Positions 54,801 to 63,816 of a stretch of DNA of 64,000 bases are shown piece by piece. A model generated the notes under the pieces. That model saw only the letters and a list, made by a program, of their open reading frames with translations, was not told the DNA's origin and did not search any database. The stretch covers positions 21,665,851 through 21,729,850 of the forward strand of contig NC_079877.1 of NCBI RefSeq assembly GCF_029227915.1. Reading direction: 5' to 3'. How positions within the stretch are numbered: position 1 is the first letter of the stretch; every line of letters begins with the position of its first letter. Both the position numbers and the translations under genes were made by a program. This stretch comes from Hydractinia symbiolongicarpus. Its lineage: Eukaryota > Cnidaria > Hydrozoa > Anthoathecata > Hydractiniidae.

Positions 54801-56331
54801 ATATTCGGTATATAGTGACTTATGATACTAAAATGGAATCAAATTTTGTTGATTGCAGAATACACGACCACGAAGAAGCTGACACAGCACTTATATATAA
54901 TGCTATGGATGTTGCACAACAATCTCCTTTCACCAGTTGTATTGTTTACTCTCCGGATACTGACGTGTTTCTACTGCTAATTTACTACTATGAGATGTTA
55001 CCAATAAATACCATTTTTAGAACAGGGCGAGGTTCTACTCTACGTGATATTGATATTCGTAATTGCTTTGAAGCCCTTGGTGCAGTACACGCGAAAGCTA
55101 TTCTTGGTTTTCATACGTTCACAGGGTGTGACCAAACTGGGCGTTTCAACAAGAAATCGAAGTCTGCTTGGCTGAAGATTTTTTTACAGGCAGATAATGA
55201 GGTGGTTCTGGCATTATCGACACTTGGAAGTACTGTCGAACTTCCTAATCTGGAAACACTGGAAAGCTTAGAACGTTTCGTGGTTTCAATGTATAAGGGG
55301 AATAAATGTCCTGCAGACGTGGTATCACTATCTCAATTGCGTTGGAATTTATTCTCCAAATTCCAGTGTGATGCTGATATGTTGCCACCAACATTAGCTG
55401 CATTAAAGTACAAAATATTCAGGTGTCACTTCATTTCAATGGTTTTACGAAGCTCGCATATCCTCATTCAACAACTTCCGAATGCAGTCAATTATGGTTG
55501 GGATACAGATGAAGTCGGTAACTTATTCCCCATAATGACTGATGAACTTCCTGCACCGTTGGCACTCATCGAGTTAAGTTCTTGTAATTGCAAAACAAGT
55601 TGCATATCCAACCGATGTAAACGCCGTAAAAATGGTTTTTTGTGCACTGACATGTGTAAATGTACGACGTGTCAAAACAGTGGTGGCGCAAGCGATGAAT
55701 CCGAGTCAGATGAATATAGTTCTAGTGATGATGAGTGAATGAAACATTGTACAAGCATTGCTGAAGTTGTTTTTTGTCATTATTTTCAGCAATTTTTTTA
55801 ACTTTGTGAAATTGCCAGAAAGAAAGTAAACAACTAAACACGTGCTTTGGTCTGTAAATTACTGGTCTGTAAATTATCTCTTGAAGTGATTTGAACAATA
55901 AATTTTGATCAAACAGAAAGACATTAGGGTGACCCAATACCATACTAAAATTCAACAAAAAAACTTCGCTATTAAGCAGGTTATAGTCATTTTTGGGCTG
56001 GGTCAGTAAATTACCGGTCTGTAATTTGTACAAAGTTTGAATAGTAATATCTTTCGAACGTTACGTTTTGAAGACATGGTTCTTACATTTTTTTTGATCA
56101 ACTCGATCTCCTCTTTCCAACGATATATAATATGACATATAAATGTGAAATTATTTTTTTGCTGACTGTAAAAGTGATGACGTCATCTAATTTGGTCCGA
56201 TGGGACAAAAAATTTTGCCACCCATATTTTTTTGGTAATTTGGGACCTAAGGAACAACTTTAAATCAAAAAATCACTTTTAACACACATGTGCACACGAA
56301 GCTTTATATCAGAACATAGCAACCCTCACTA
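51855..56331. mobile_element. DNA transposon with about 500-bp TIRs (Academ-like)
   Basis: Left repeat 51855-52353 and right repeat 55823-56331 are inverted copies, nearly identical except for an indel near the tips. Tips read TAGTGAGGG / CCCTCACTA and are flanked by ACC on both sides (51852-51854, 56332-56334), a possible 3-bp target duplication. The single gene inside (52609-55738, +) encodes an XPG/PIN-like protein. TIRs, a short target duplication and an XPG-type nuclease are the features I recall for the Academ superfamily. Confidence 0.7.
52609..55738 (+). pseudogene. Transposon protein: zinc fingers, XPG/PIN-like nuclease, CXC domain
   Basis: Exon 1 52609-52689 (CIVCQ), intron to 52796, long exon to 54460, intron 54461-54532 (GTATGT...TTTTTTAG), last exon to 55738. 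Two Cys-x2-Cys...His-x3-Cys fingers (CIVCQ...YHSDCYK; CIICQKR...YHLACW). Middle block PFTAIGSDHAMEQEN and GGIKGLLQQ. Then SVVPKALFSADG, IIIDGMAVVNQ, the acidic DHEEADTALI, YSPDTDVFLLL and GFHTFTGCDQTGRF motifs that resemble the metal-binding Asp set of XPG/FEN/PIN nucleases, and a C-terminal Cys cluster (SCNCKTSCISNRCKRRKNG) like a CXC/Tesmin domain. Frameshifts near 52855, 53640 and two near 54100-54210 make it a pseudogene. Confidence 0.6.
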
Positions 56332-56739
56332 ACCCTCTTGTGGCATGTTTTTTCAATTCTTCAAATTTTTTTTCTACAAGGATGTTGTTCTACTAGAATT
56401 GACCTTGTCTTCTTCATATCGCTCGCGATAAATTTAAATAGCTTTGAAAAGACGAAGAAGTAAATCTTCATCAGTCGGATTTGTAATCCTGTTAAGCTAT
56501 GCGTGTGACGTCACAAATTAACAAAATATGTACGAACTAAGTTCGATAATGGCTGCGGTCGTTAATGTAATGTAATTATCAGTTGTCCTCCAAAAAGGCA
56601 TATCACGTTAACGAAATACAATATGCATGAATATTTTACAAAAAAGCATATATGTAAGTTTTTTTTGCTAGTTCTCTTTTAATTCAACGAGGGGTGGTCG
56701 TACGTTCTCCTGCTCCATACTACCTACGTATTTCGGAAG

Positions 56740-57632
56740 AAAAATTTCAGGCCAAGGATGGTAAAACACACTTTAAGAAACTTGGAAATCTCACTGGCAT
56801 ACCACTCGCAAAAATTTGCGTTTGAGAAATGATTGTGCCACGCCATTGATAGACAAATCTAATGGTTGGAAAACATGTGTAAGATTTGGTGGTACAAAAA
56901 AAGCTAACACGGTTATTTTTTTCTAATTCAGTCAAATACTTTTTGAGTACATTGACCTCTAAACACATCATACACAAGCAAACATTTCGGCTCTTCTTCT
57001 AAGCCCAATTCAGTACGCTTAAATTCAGCAAAAGGAAAGATAACGGATTCGAGATGTTCAATGACCTTTTCGTCATTACTCCAATGATTTCTTGTATGCG
57101 TCACATTAACCCATTGCGGAAATTCGACTCCTGTTGGGTGACATCTTTCTTCATCCAAGATTCGATTCGTTTCACCTTCATAAATAAGCTGCATCGGTAA
57201 GAATATTCCAGACTTAGTGGTAGAAGAACCCAATTATGGGATTTTACTTTCCAATAAGAGGAAACTTTTCCAACCTTTTAAATAAAGGGTATGGTTTGGG
57301 CTACATGCATACATAGGCGGTGTTTGATGAAAGTTTATAATAAAATCGTCAGGTATATATGTAGCTTTGTTTATTTTAATAAACCTGGGGCGATTGGGAT
57401 TTTCGCAGTTGTAGCTTTTCGTCTGCACATTTATTTACCATTTACCTTCTTGCTCCATCCTGTAGAAAACGTTGGAACCCCATTGGTGACTTAACGAGAT
57501 GTAGCCGCCATTCTCAATTAGAAGAGATCGATCGTGTGCTATAATAAATCCTTTTGCAACACTGTTGATGACTTCCCCTGTTACTGGTGCACCCTTAAGA
57601 GATAGATAAATATTCCTTCTGGCGCAACGCAC
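56740..57632 (-). pseudogene. pogo/Tigger-like DDE transposase, decayed
   Basis: Minus-strand pieces in order: KGAPVTGEVINSVAKGFIIA, ENGGYISLSHQWGSNVFYRM (helix-turn-helix/CENP-B-type end), then FIKINKATYIPDDFIINFHQTP, GIFLPMQLIYEGETNRI, WVNVTHTRNHWSNDEKVIEHL, LLVYDVFRGQCTQKV (DDE second Asp), and LTHVFQPLDLSIN in the third acidic region. At least three frame breaks. The order and motifs match DDE_1/pogo transposases. Confidence 0.75.
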
Positions 57633-57688
57633 ATCTCGCGCACGCCACAGTCAACCACAACAAATCCCTGATCCCTGAAGTACTTACA

Positions 57689-57798
57689 ATGCTGTTCTTA
57701 GTCATGCATATCAAGGTAAAGTCCATATGATGCTGTGCTTAGTCATGCATATCAAGGTAAAGTCCCTACGATGGTGTGTTTATTCATGCACATCAAAG
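57689..57798 (+). repeat. 41-bp tandem repeat, 2.7 units
   Basis: CTTAGTCATGCATATCAAGG and flanks repeat exactly twice and once in diverged form. It lies just outside the recognisable end of element D. Confidence 0.85.
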
Positions 57799-57937
57799 AA
57801 TGCGGCAAATGAGTAAAAATAGTTCTAGCGCACATAGAGTTATATTCCCCCGCACACAGCTGACATCATCGAAAATCAACGCATGCGCAGTAACGCTCTG
57901 CAATCTTCGGACTTTATTGAAATGTGTATATATAAAT

Positions 57938-58206
57938 GTCTGGTTCAAGACGCAAGGCATGTGCCACAAGGCTGTAGGAGAGATGCCCGACATGCTAGGT
58001 GGGTACCATACCACTTCAAGACCCAGGACATGTGCAACGGGGCTTTCCTAAAGGACCATGAGCTGTTCTGGTTTATTCCGGATCAATTCAAAACGCAGGA
58101 CATGTGCAACAAAGCCGTTGAATATCATGCCTGTTTGCTAAGGCTTGTGCCAAGCAAGTTCAAAACACAGGACATGCGCAGCAACATGTATCCAATATGT
58201 AGGTGA
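57938..58206 (+). pseudogene. DUF4116-like repeats
   Basis: Four units (WFKTQGMCHKAVGEMPDML, VPYHFKTQDMCNGAFLKDHELF, IPDQFKTQDMCNKAVEYHACLL, VPSKFKTQDM) with a frameshift near 58000. Same terminal position as in the other copies. Confidence 0.65.
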
Positions 58207-58239
58207 AATCCTTAGATGTTGTTGGAATGTATATATAAT

Positions 58240-58541
58240 ATGGTACTCTGTTATTGGTGCTCTGTAGAACTGCGCGACAAAGTGAGGTGTCCATGAGATA
58301 CAACCCTCCCACGGGTGAGTACAAAACATACGACGAAATCTGGCTTTTTCATATCAAAGAAAACATGGCTGCCCATGTTGACGACGGCGGTGAGTACGTG
58401 TATGAGGGCTACTTTTGTGGGGATGCGTGCTGCTTGGCTTATGTGGAAGAGCGGAAGGTGTATGGTAGTGCGTACGAAATGTCGTTGTGGCTGTTGAAAA
58501 AGTGCTACAAGGGAAGGCCTGCTCTGAAGATTTGGAGGTGA
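58240..58541 (+). pseudogene. CxWC / FCGDAC zinc protein, late-transcription-factor-like
   Basis: ATG at 58240 after TATAATAT: MVLCYWCSVELRDKVRCP, then a one-base shift at about 58290, then RYNPPTGEYKTYDEIWLFHI, EGYFCGDACCLAYVEERKVYG, SLWLLKKCYKG and stop at 58541. Ligands C4, C7, then FC..C, as in zinc ribbons of viral late transcription factors (VLTF3-like, from memory). About 100 residues. Followed by a perfect hairpin. If the match holds it would be the element's own late gene activator. Confidence 0.45.
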
Positions 58542-58583
58542 CTTGACGCAAAAGGAATTTTTGGGGTTGGTTTGAAACCAAGG

Positions 58584-58610
58584 TTATCTTACAACATGGT
58601 TGTAAGATAA
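58584..58610 (+). terminator. Perfect 12-bp hairpin after zinc-protein gene
   Basis: TTATCTTACAAC / GTTGTAAGATAA, 3-nt loop, followed by A9, 43 nt past the stop. Confidence 0.7.
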
Positions 58611-58807
58611 AAAAAAATAGTATAAATAAATGTGTCACACGCTTTCAAAATTCGAGGCCATAGAAAACGTAGTAGCCCTACTATTTAAAGTCGGCATTGG
58701 TGTTTCCCTCCCACTTTTTTTTACTGATGCAGGAATCATCGAAAGAGAAGGAGAATGAACGAAGGATTCAAGACCTAGAGGATGATGGTCCTTGTAACTG
58801 TAAGTAA

Positions 58808-58891
58808 ATGGAACTATGTAAGGACTGTGACCGTATGCTGGATGCATATGATAGATGCACCTGCGGACGAAGGTTCATTATAAAAGGCTAA
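58808..58891 (+). pseudogene. Short relative of the 53-aa zinc protein
   Basis: MELCKDCDRMLDAYDRCTCG then RRFIIKG and stop: 27 residues sharing CxxC...YDRCxC with 40551-40712. The second zinc half is absent, so it is truncated. Confidence 0.45.
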
Positions 58892-58999
58892 ATTGTTGTG
58901 TTGGTACTGATTTCAGGAATATATCACATATAACGGAGGTAGCTGTGAATGTAGAACGAGAAGCAATCCTCGGACTTTGTTTCAAATTCAATAAAGGAT

Positions 59000-59574
59000 A
59001 TGCTGAAATTTGAGAACATACTTGTAAACCCTAAAATTTTCTACAATTTTGCTGCTACGTTTACGGATATCAATGATATCAATATAGATTACCTCACGGA
59101 TCAGATCCCATTCCTGCCAATGGGGGTAAGGATCAACGTTATATTGTATGGTATCATACGAGAGACCTCGTAGTAGCCCTCAGGGTACAGACGCCTAAAA
59201 TCTGGTCTCCACATGGAGTAACCCGGTACAACGCCAGTGCAGTACCAGCGATGAGTCTTGATTTCGAAGAGTACCCCGATTGGGTTGCGAAGTATCGTCA
59301 AATCGGGAAGAAAATCGAGGAGTTGATTTCTGAGCAATTGATGACAGAGCCCGTGAAAAAAGGACGTTACGTGAACGCCAAGCTAAAATACTACAAGGAC
59401 GCGATAACAACCAAATTCCACGGTATGTCAGTACCTTATGATGACCCATGCTAAGCCAGTGCCATCCTGGCACTATCCTCGATGTATGTGCAGGGTAAAA
59501 ACTACTACCCTCAGGTACATGTTGTGGAATGTCGATATAACTTCAAAAAAGAATGGTTGCTGAGTGAGGATTAA
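59000..59574 (+). pseudogene. YNFAATLTDIDDIN-family element protein
   Basis: ATG at 59000, preceded by AATAAAGGAT. MLKFENILVNPKIFYNFAAT, after a shift near 59120 RDLVVALRVQTPKIWSPHGV, SLDFEEYPDWVAKYRQIG, VKKGRYVNAKLKYYKDAI, then TAA at about 59452 (same codon as the stop in copy B), then SSMYVQGKNYYPQVHVVECR and the final stop at 59574. About 190 residues. Mirrors 30788-31362. Function unknown. Confidence 0.45.
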
Positions 59575-59589
59575 AAAAACCATACATTG

Positions 59590-59611
59590 TATAGGCCCTG
59601 TAGGGTCTATA
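59590..59611. terminator. Hairpin between convergent genes
   Basis: TATAGGCCC / GGGTCTATA with a TGTA loop and one G-T pair, followed by AAAATAT, matching the layout of 30750-30784. Confidence 0.6.
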
Positions 59612-59689
59612 AAATATACAAAATTAAGGTTTGTAAACAGGTAGCGCTTGCATACTGAACAAAAGTTTTGATGAAAGTTTTTTTAAAAC

Positions 59690-60295
59690 ATCGTTTCTAC
59701 CTTCCTACCGACCTTTAGCAACTAGCTTAGCACGCTCCTGTTCATTGATGGTGTTAACATTACGGCTAAAACGTTATCACATCTGTTCCTTTAACAACTT
59801 ATACTTTTGCTTCTCTTGGATAATGGTAGTGAATTCATAGTCGCTAATCACCCCATTTTCCACTGCTTTTGAGATAAGATCGACAATAGAGTTCAATTTT
59901 CTTTCATCAAGTAGCCTGATACCCTCATGCTTTTTGGATTTGACACCCAACCTCTTCCCGGCGTTCCTCAGACCGGCTTGCCCTATACCTACAGCTATTG
60001 TGATACCGCTTATGGCAATACAGAGGGGGACTCTGAGGCCCGGGGCCAACGCCCCGATCCCAACGCTAAAGGTGATAATGCTGACACTCAGCAGTCCATG
60101 ATCACAATACCTCACACAGGTACCGTGCATTTTAAACTTCTTGGCAAGCCTGTCCCGCTCCTTGATCTAATCCTAAAGATACTGTTCAATCTCCCCAATC
60201 TTGTCAAGTCTATATTTTTGGCTTTCCTCTGGCATGGCGGCGCTTTGCGCAGGTGCACTTCGTAAATTTGGGTAAAGCTTGGTTATATCGCTCAT
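59690..60295 (-). pseudogene. Coiled-coil/Gly-rich membrane protein
   Basis: The start at 60295 (GAATAAATG, directly after the stop of the upstream gene) reads MSDITKLYPNL-type sequence. Frame breaks follow near 60240 and 60130, then GTCVRYCDHGLLSVSIITFS, LRVPLCIAISG, KLNSIVDLISKAVENG. The C-terminal coil decays toward 59690. Same family as 38971-39612. Confidence 0.45.
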
Positions 60296-60773
60296 TTATT
60301 CTATCAGCAAATGCATCGTTAATCCAGTGAAGGATACATATTTCTCGTGATGATATTCGTCTGTTAACATGAACTCGAGACGATCTAAATTGGAGTATTA
60401 AAACTCCAGATCAGCATATCCCCCAAGCGTTTAGCTCCTTGGTGGGAAGCAAGGCCAGAATGTTTGACTTTTTTCCATCCAGCAGGCAGTCGTCTTCATT
60501 CAACTAGGGACAAACAAGGCGTAGTCGAATATAGACGTCAGGCCTGTAGTATACATCATAATCACCCTTCATATAGTACTTTTTTGCGGGATCGTAGGGT
60601 AGACCCAGGAGCTCTTGCAGCTGTCTATGAATCACCACCGTGTACCCGTCACTGACACGGAGCCTGCAGAGTCCATTTTTCAGGACAAGCAGTTTGATTT
60701 TGTCCTCTGCCTGACTGTTCACAATAGCCGCCAAATTCTTGATCCTGTACAGACCGTTCATGATCTCAATCAT
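60296..60773 (-). pseudogene. Late conserved protein
   Basis: Reads MNGLYRIKNLAAIVNSQAED, VVIHRQLQELLGLPYDPAKK, DVYIRLRLVCP, then a break near 60503 and further pieces (DCLLDG, LLPTKELN) to the stop at 60296-60298. N-terminal about 40 residues missing. Divergent from 60797. Confidence 0.5.
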
Positions 60774-60796
60774 ACCATGAGCATCAGGACCTGCAC

Positions 60797-61654
60797 ATGT
60801 CTACAGAATCACACATTTCTGTGGTATTCCCTGAGTTTAGCAAAGAAGCTATTAAGATACCAACAACCTACCTTAATGACCCTGTCAGAGTGGGTTGGAC
60901 AGAACAGGCCTTGGACTACTGGAATATCCAGGTTAATTTCGCTACCCACTGCGCAACTACGGCATTAGGCATCTCTGTTAAGCACATGACCGGCTCCGTT
61001 CCCCTTGTCAACTCGATCTTTAAATTTCACGTCTATTACCACATGCGCCGTATTCTAGCAAGAATGAAGGTACCCATGCCGCATGACGACGGTTTTTCTC
61101 AGTACAAAAATCCCTACTCAACATCCGGGTATGCACAAATGTGTAGGGAATATGGTGCAGTTCCTAATGATTTGTAAAAATTCAAGGCTGTCATGTCGTC
61201 ACTCACCAACGGTTCATGGTGGCCACATATTGATGATGATTGGGCTAAATTCATCATACCAAAAAGTCAGGGTTTGACGTCGGAAGATCTGACCAAGTTA
61301 AGTGAAAGTATCCGGGTTTACGTGGTCTTGTTGCTTGGGTCGCAAGCGGGAGCCAAGGCATCCTTACTCGGATCTGGTGCGGACAACTATACAGCAAGGC
61401 AGATTCTGTTGCAAAAATTTGAAGCCATGGTACAACGTCAGGAGAATAGAGGGCATGAATTACGCAATTCCAAAAAGTGCTTCAATACGCCCGAACTCCG
61501 GTGAATTTTGCCGTCATGCCAAGCGTGTACATGCTGACTTCTGATATGAACCTGCGTACCCTACAGGGGGAACAATATGAGGATACCAAAACAGTGTTGA
61601 ACACGACAAGGATAGGCCTCATCATTACATCATTACATCTGGCTTAAAAAATAG
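60797..61654 (+). pseudogene. C-anchored virion-type protein, most complete copy
   Basis: MSTESHISVVFPEFSKEAIK, YWNIQVNFATHCATTALGIS, IFKFHVYYHMRRILARMKV, in-frame TAA near 61177, then SLTNGSWWPHIDDDWAKFII, LTKLSESIRVYVVLLLGSQ, NYTARQILLQKFEAM, a frameshift near 61470, VNFAVMPSVYMLTSDMNL, and an end in IWLKK after a degraded anchor. The region with the Gln-Ile-Asn-Ala block of copies A and C is shortened. About 285 codons. No family recognised; position and membrane anchor suggest a virion protein. Confidence 0.5.
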
Positions 61655-61660
61655 CTAATA

Positions 61661-62866
61661 TTACGCCTTTTTCATCTTACCAACGTATACCACAAGAAAC
61701 CCAACGGCAGCAGCGATTGCCATGTACAGATGCTTGGCTGCATATTCGACAATGGTTGCCGCTACTCTGAGAAAGAACGAGACTACGGTACCCATATTTG
61801 AGGAATTTCCTATTCTTTCCAGCTGCTTCTCTACAAACCCCTTCCCTGCGGCACTTCCTCCTGCAGCACCTCCAGCGCTCCCCCTGTAACTGCGAGTACA
61901 ATGGTGTATCAGTAGAACAACAGCGAAAATTATGCTGCCTATAGTCAGGCCCTGCTCTTTGAACAACATTTTAAGCTTCTCCAGCAGAGACGTGTCATCT
62001 CCGGCAATTTTCAACAGAGTCCCCTTGATGGCCTTCAGCTGGCTGTAGATATCAGAGGAAAGTTAACTATGGACATTTTGCGCAGCCTCTTTTTTATCGT
62101 TCAATTTTTCAATCTTATCATTAAGATTTTTTATTTCTATATCAATATTAGCTTTTTGTCCTTTGGTTTCTCCGACTTTCTGCTTCTCGAGTTCTTTCAC
62201 CTTGCCCTCCACCTTGCTAATCTCGCTATCATATAAGATCATCTTGCTTTTCAAGTTTTCTAAGTTACCCCTTATAGTCTGTGCTGCTTGGTTAAACCCT
62301 CTTATTTCACGTTCAGTGAGAACTTCATCAGTACCACCAAATAAAGTTTCTTGGATAAAGCTCTCCGTGGCATCTACAAATTCCTCTATCGATTCCATCG
62401 AAATGATATCATCGGCCCTGTCCTTCCTCACGATATCATCAACCTTTTGCCCAAGTACCTGGGCCACTGCCTTACCCCTGGTGGATGTAGTGACACGCAC
62501 GAAATCTCCCTTCAATTTATTGATCATCTCCCGGACAGCTCGCAACCTATCCCTATCTTTTGTAATTAATGCTGTAAGGTCTATAGTATTGAAAGAAATA
62601 CGTTTCCCTTCCAGCCTAAACTCGTCGTAAAGTATCGCAATAGGCTTCCCAACTTCTCCTCAAGACGTTCGTAAAGGTCTTCGACCTTTGATCTTAGTAT
62701 TTTTTTCCTCTGGCCAGCCCCCTGTAACACCCTGTTGTTCTCCTGACGTTGAAGGCCCTGGCGTTGATGGAGGTTTTGGCGTTGATAGCGTAGTATCATC
62801 AGCTTTATCATCTGGACGGCCCTCCTCATCCAGAAGATCGTGATCAAATACTGGGTTAGTTGGCAT
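61661..62866 (-). pseudogene. Ala/Gly-rich membrane protein
   Basis: The start at 62866 (AAATAAATG). The N-terminal acidic part is in two frames. 62063-62545 is open (RVTTSTRGKAVAQVLGQKVDD, EIRGFNQAAQTIRGNLENL, coiled coil). 61661-62014 has the hydrophobic segment, Gly/Ala linker (GSAGGAAGGSAAGKG), VEKQLERIG, VVSFFLRVAATIVEYAAKHL and the C-terminal membrane helix. A short deletion removes the LKYLAGKAGAALPG block. Frameshifts near 62060 and 62560. Confidence 0.55.
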
Positions 62867-62892
62867 TTATTTAAAAACAAACTATATTAAAT

Positions 62893-63816
62893 AATTGAGT
62901 GCATTCGGAACTACATTGGACCCCTACGCAGAAATGAAACAGCTTTTTGGTATTAAAGGAAGAAGGCAGCGCGTCAAGGTAAGCCACGTACCCTCTACTA
63001 TTAACCAGAATGAGGACCTCTATGTTGATGTGCCCAGCCTAGGGCAGAACGATGTCATATTTCCTGGAAGTATCAGGTTACTGTTTGACCTGGTGCTGAC
63101 AGGGACAAACACGAAGCGTACTCTGGTAAGCAACATAGTGAAGTGAAAATATAAGCGACTATGGACCCCTCGCGGTCTACAGAGACTTGTGGCTGCCCAA
63201 ATTCGATCGGGAAAACAACCTAATTCTAAAGGGTATTAACCCTAATGACGGTACCATCAGGGCCCTGCAGGTAAAGGCCACTGACCATGTAGGTACCGAC
63301 GAGGAGAAAGCCATTGCTGCCGCCTATGGGAACACCTTTTCCGTCCTCCTCGGTAAAATGTTCGAACTAACGAGGGACGTACCGTACTATCAAGCGGGAT
63401 TTTACGACAGATTGCAGTTTGTCCTATATTTTGCCCCACATAACGACGTTATCAAAGATGGAGGTACGGCAGCCTCAGGGTCTACCGCATCCAAGGCAGC
63501 GAATGCCCCGTTATAGCCGTCTTGCACTACCCTACGAAAGGATACTCAGGAGCAAGGTGGTAACCCTTAAAAATCCAGATACCAGTTATAACATCCAGAT
63601 CAATACCCCTGCAAAAGGTCTAAAGGGCGTCTTGCTACTCTTCGTGGACCCTGCAACAGTGAAGCCCTATGCTGGAAAGAATGAGGTGCTTTACAACCCC
63701 AAGATCGAAAAAATATCCATCACTGTGGAGAGTGAACCCAACGATTTGTACTCACATGCCATGCTTCCCATGGATCATTTGGAACAAATCGTGAACCTTT
63801 TTGGTAGTCACGACTC
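62893..63816 (+). pseudogene. Probable major capsid protein, start codon broken, 3' end replaced
   Basis: The ATG is interrupted by one base (ATTGAGTGC after AAATAA). RRQRVKVSHVPSTINQNEDL, SIRLLFDLVLTGTNTKRTL, stop at 63144 with a small deletion, 63187-63516 open (DLWLPKFDRENNLILKG, DHVGTDEEKAI), frameshift near 63510, RYSRLALPYERILRSKVV, KGVLLLFVDPATVKPYAG, YSHAMLPMDHLEQIVNLFG. Homology ends at HDS near 63816, where Cys-rich sequence takes over. Confidence 0.72.
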
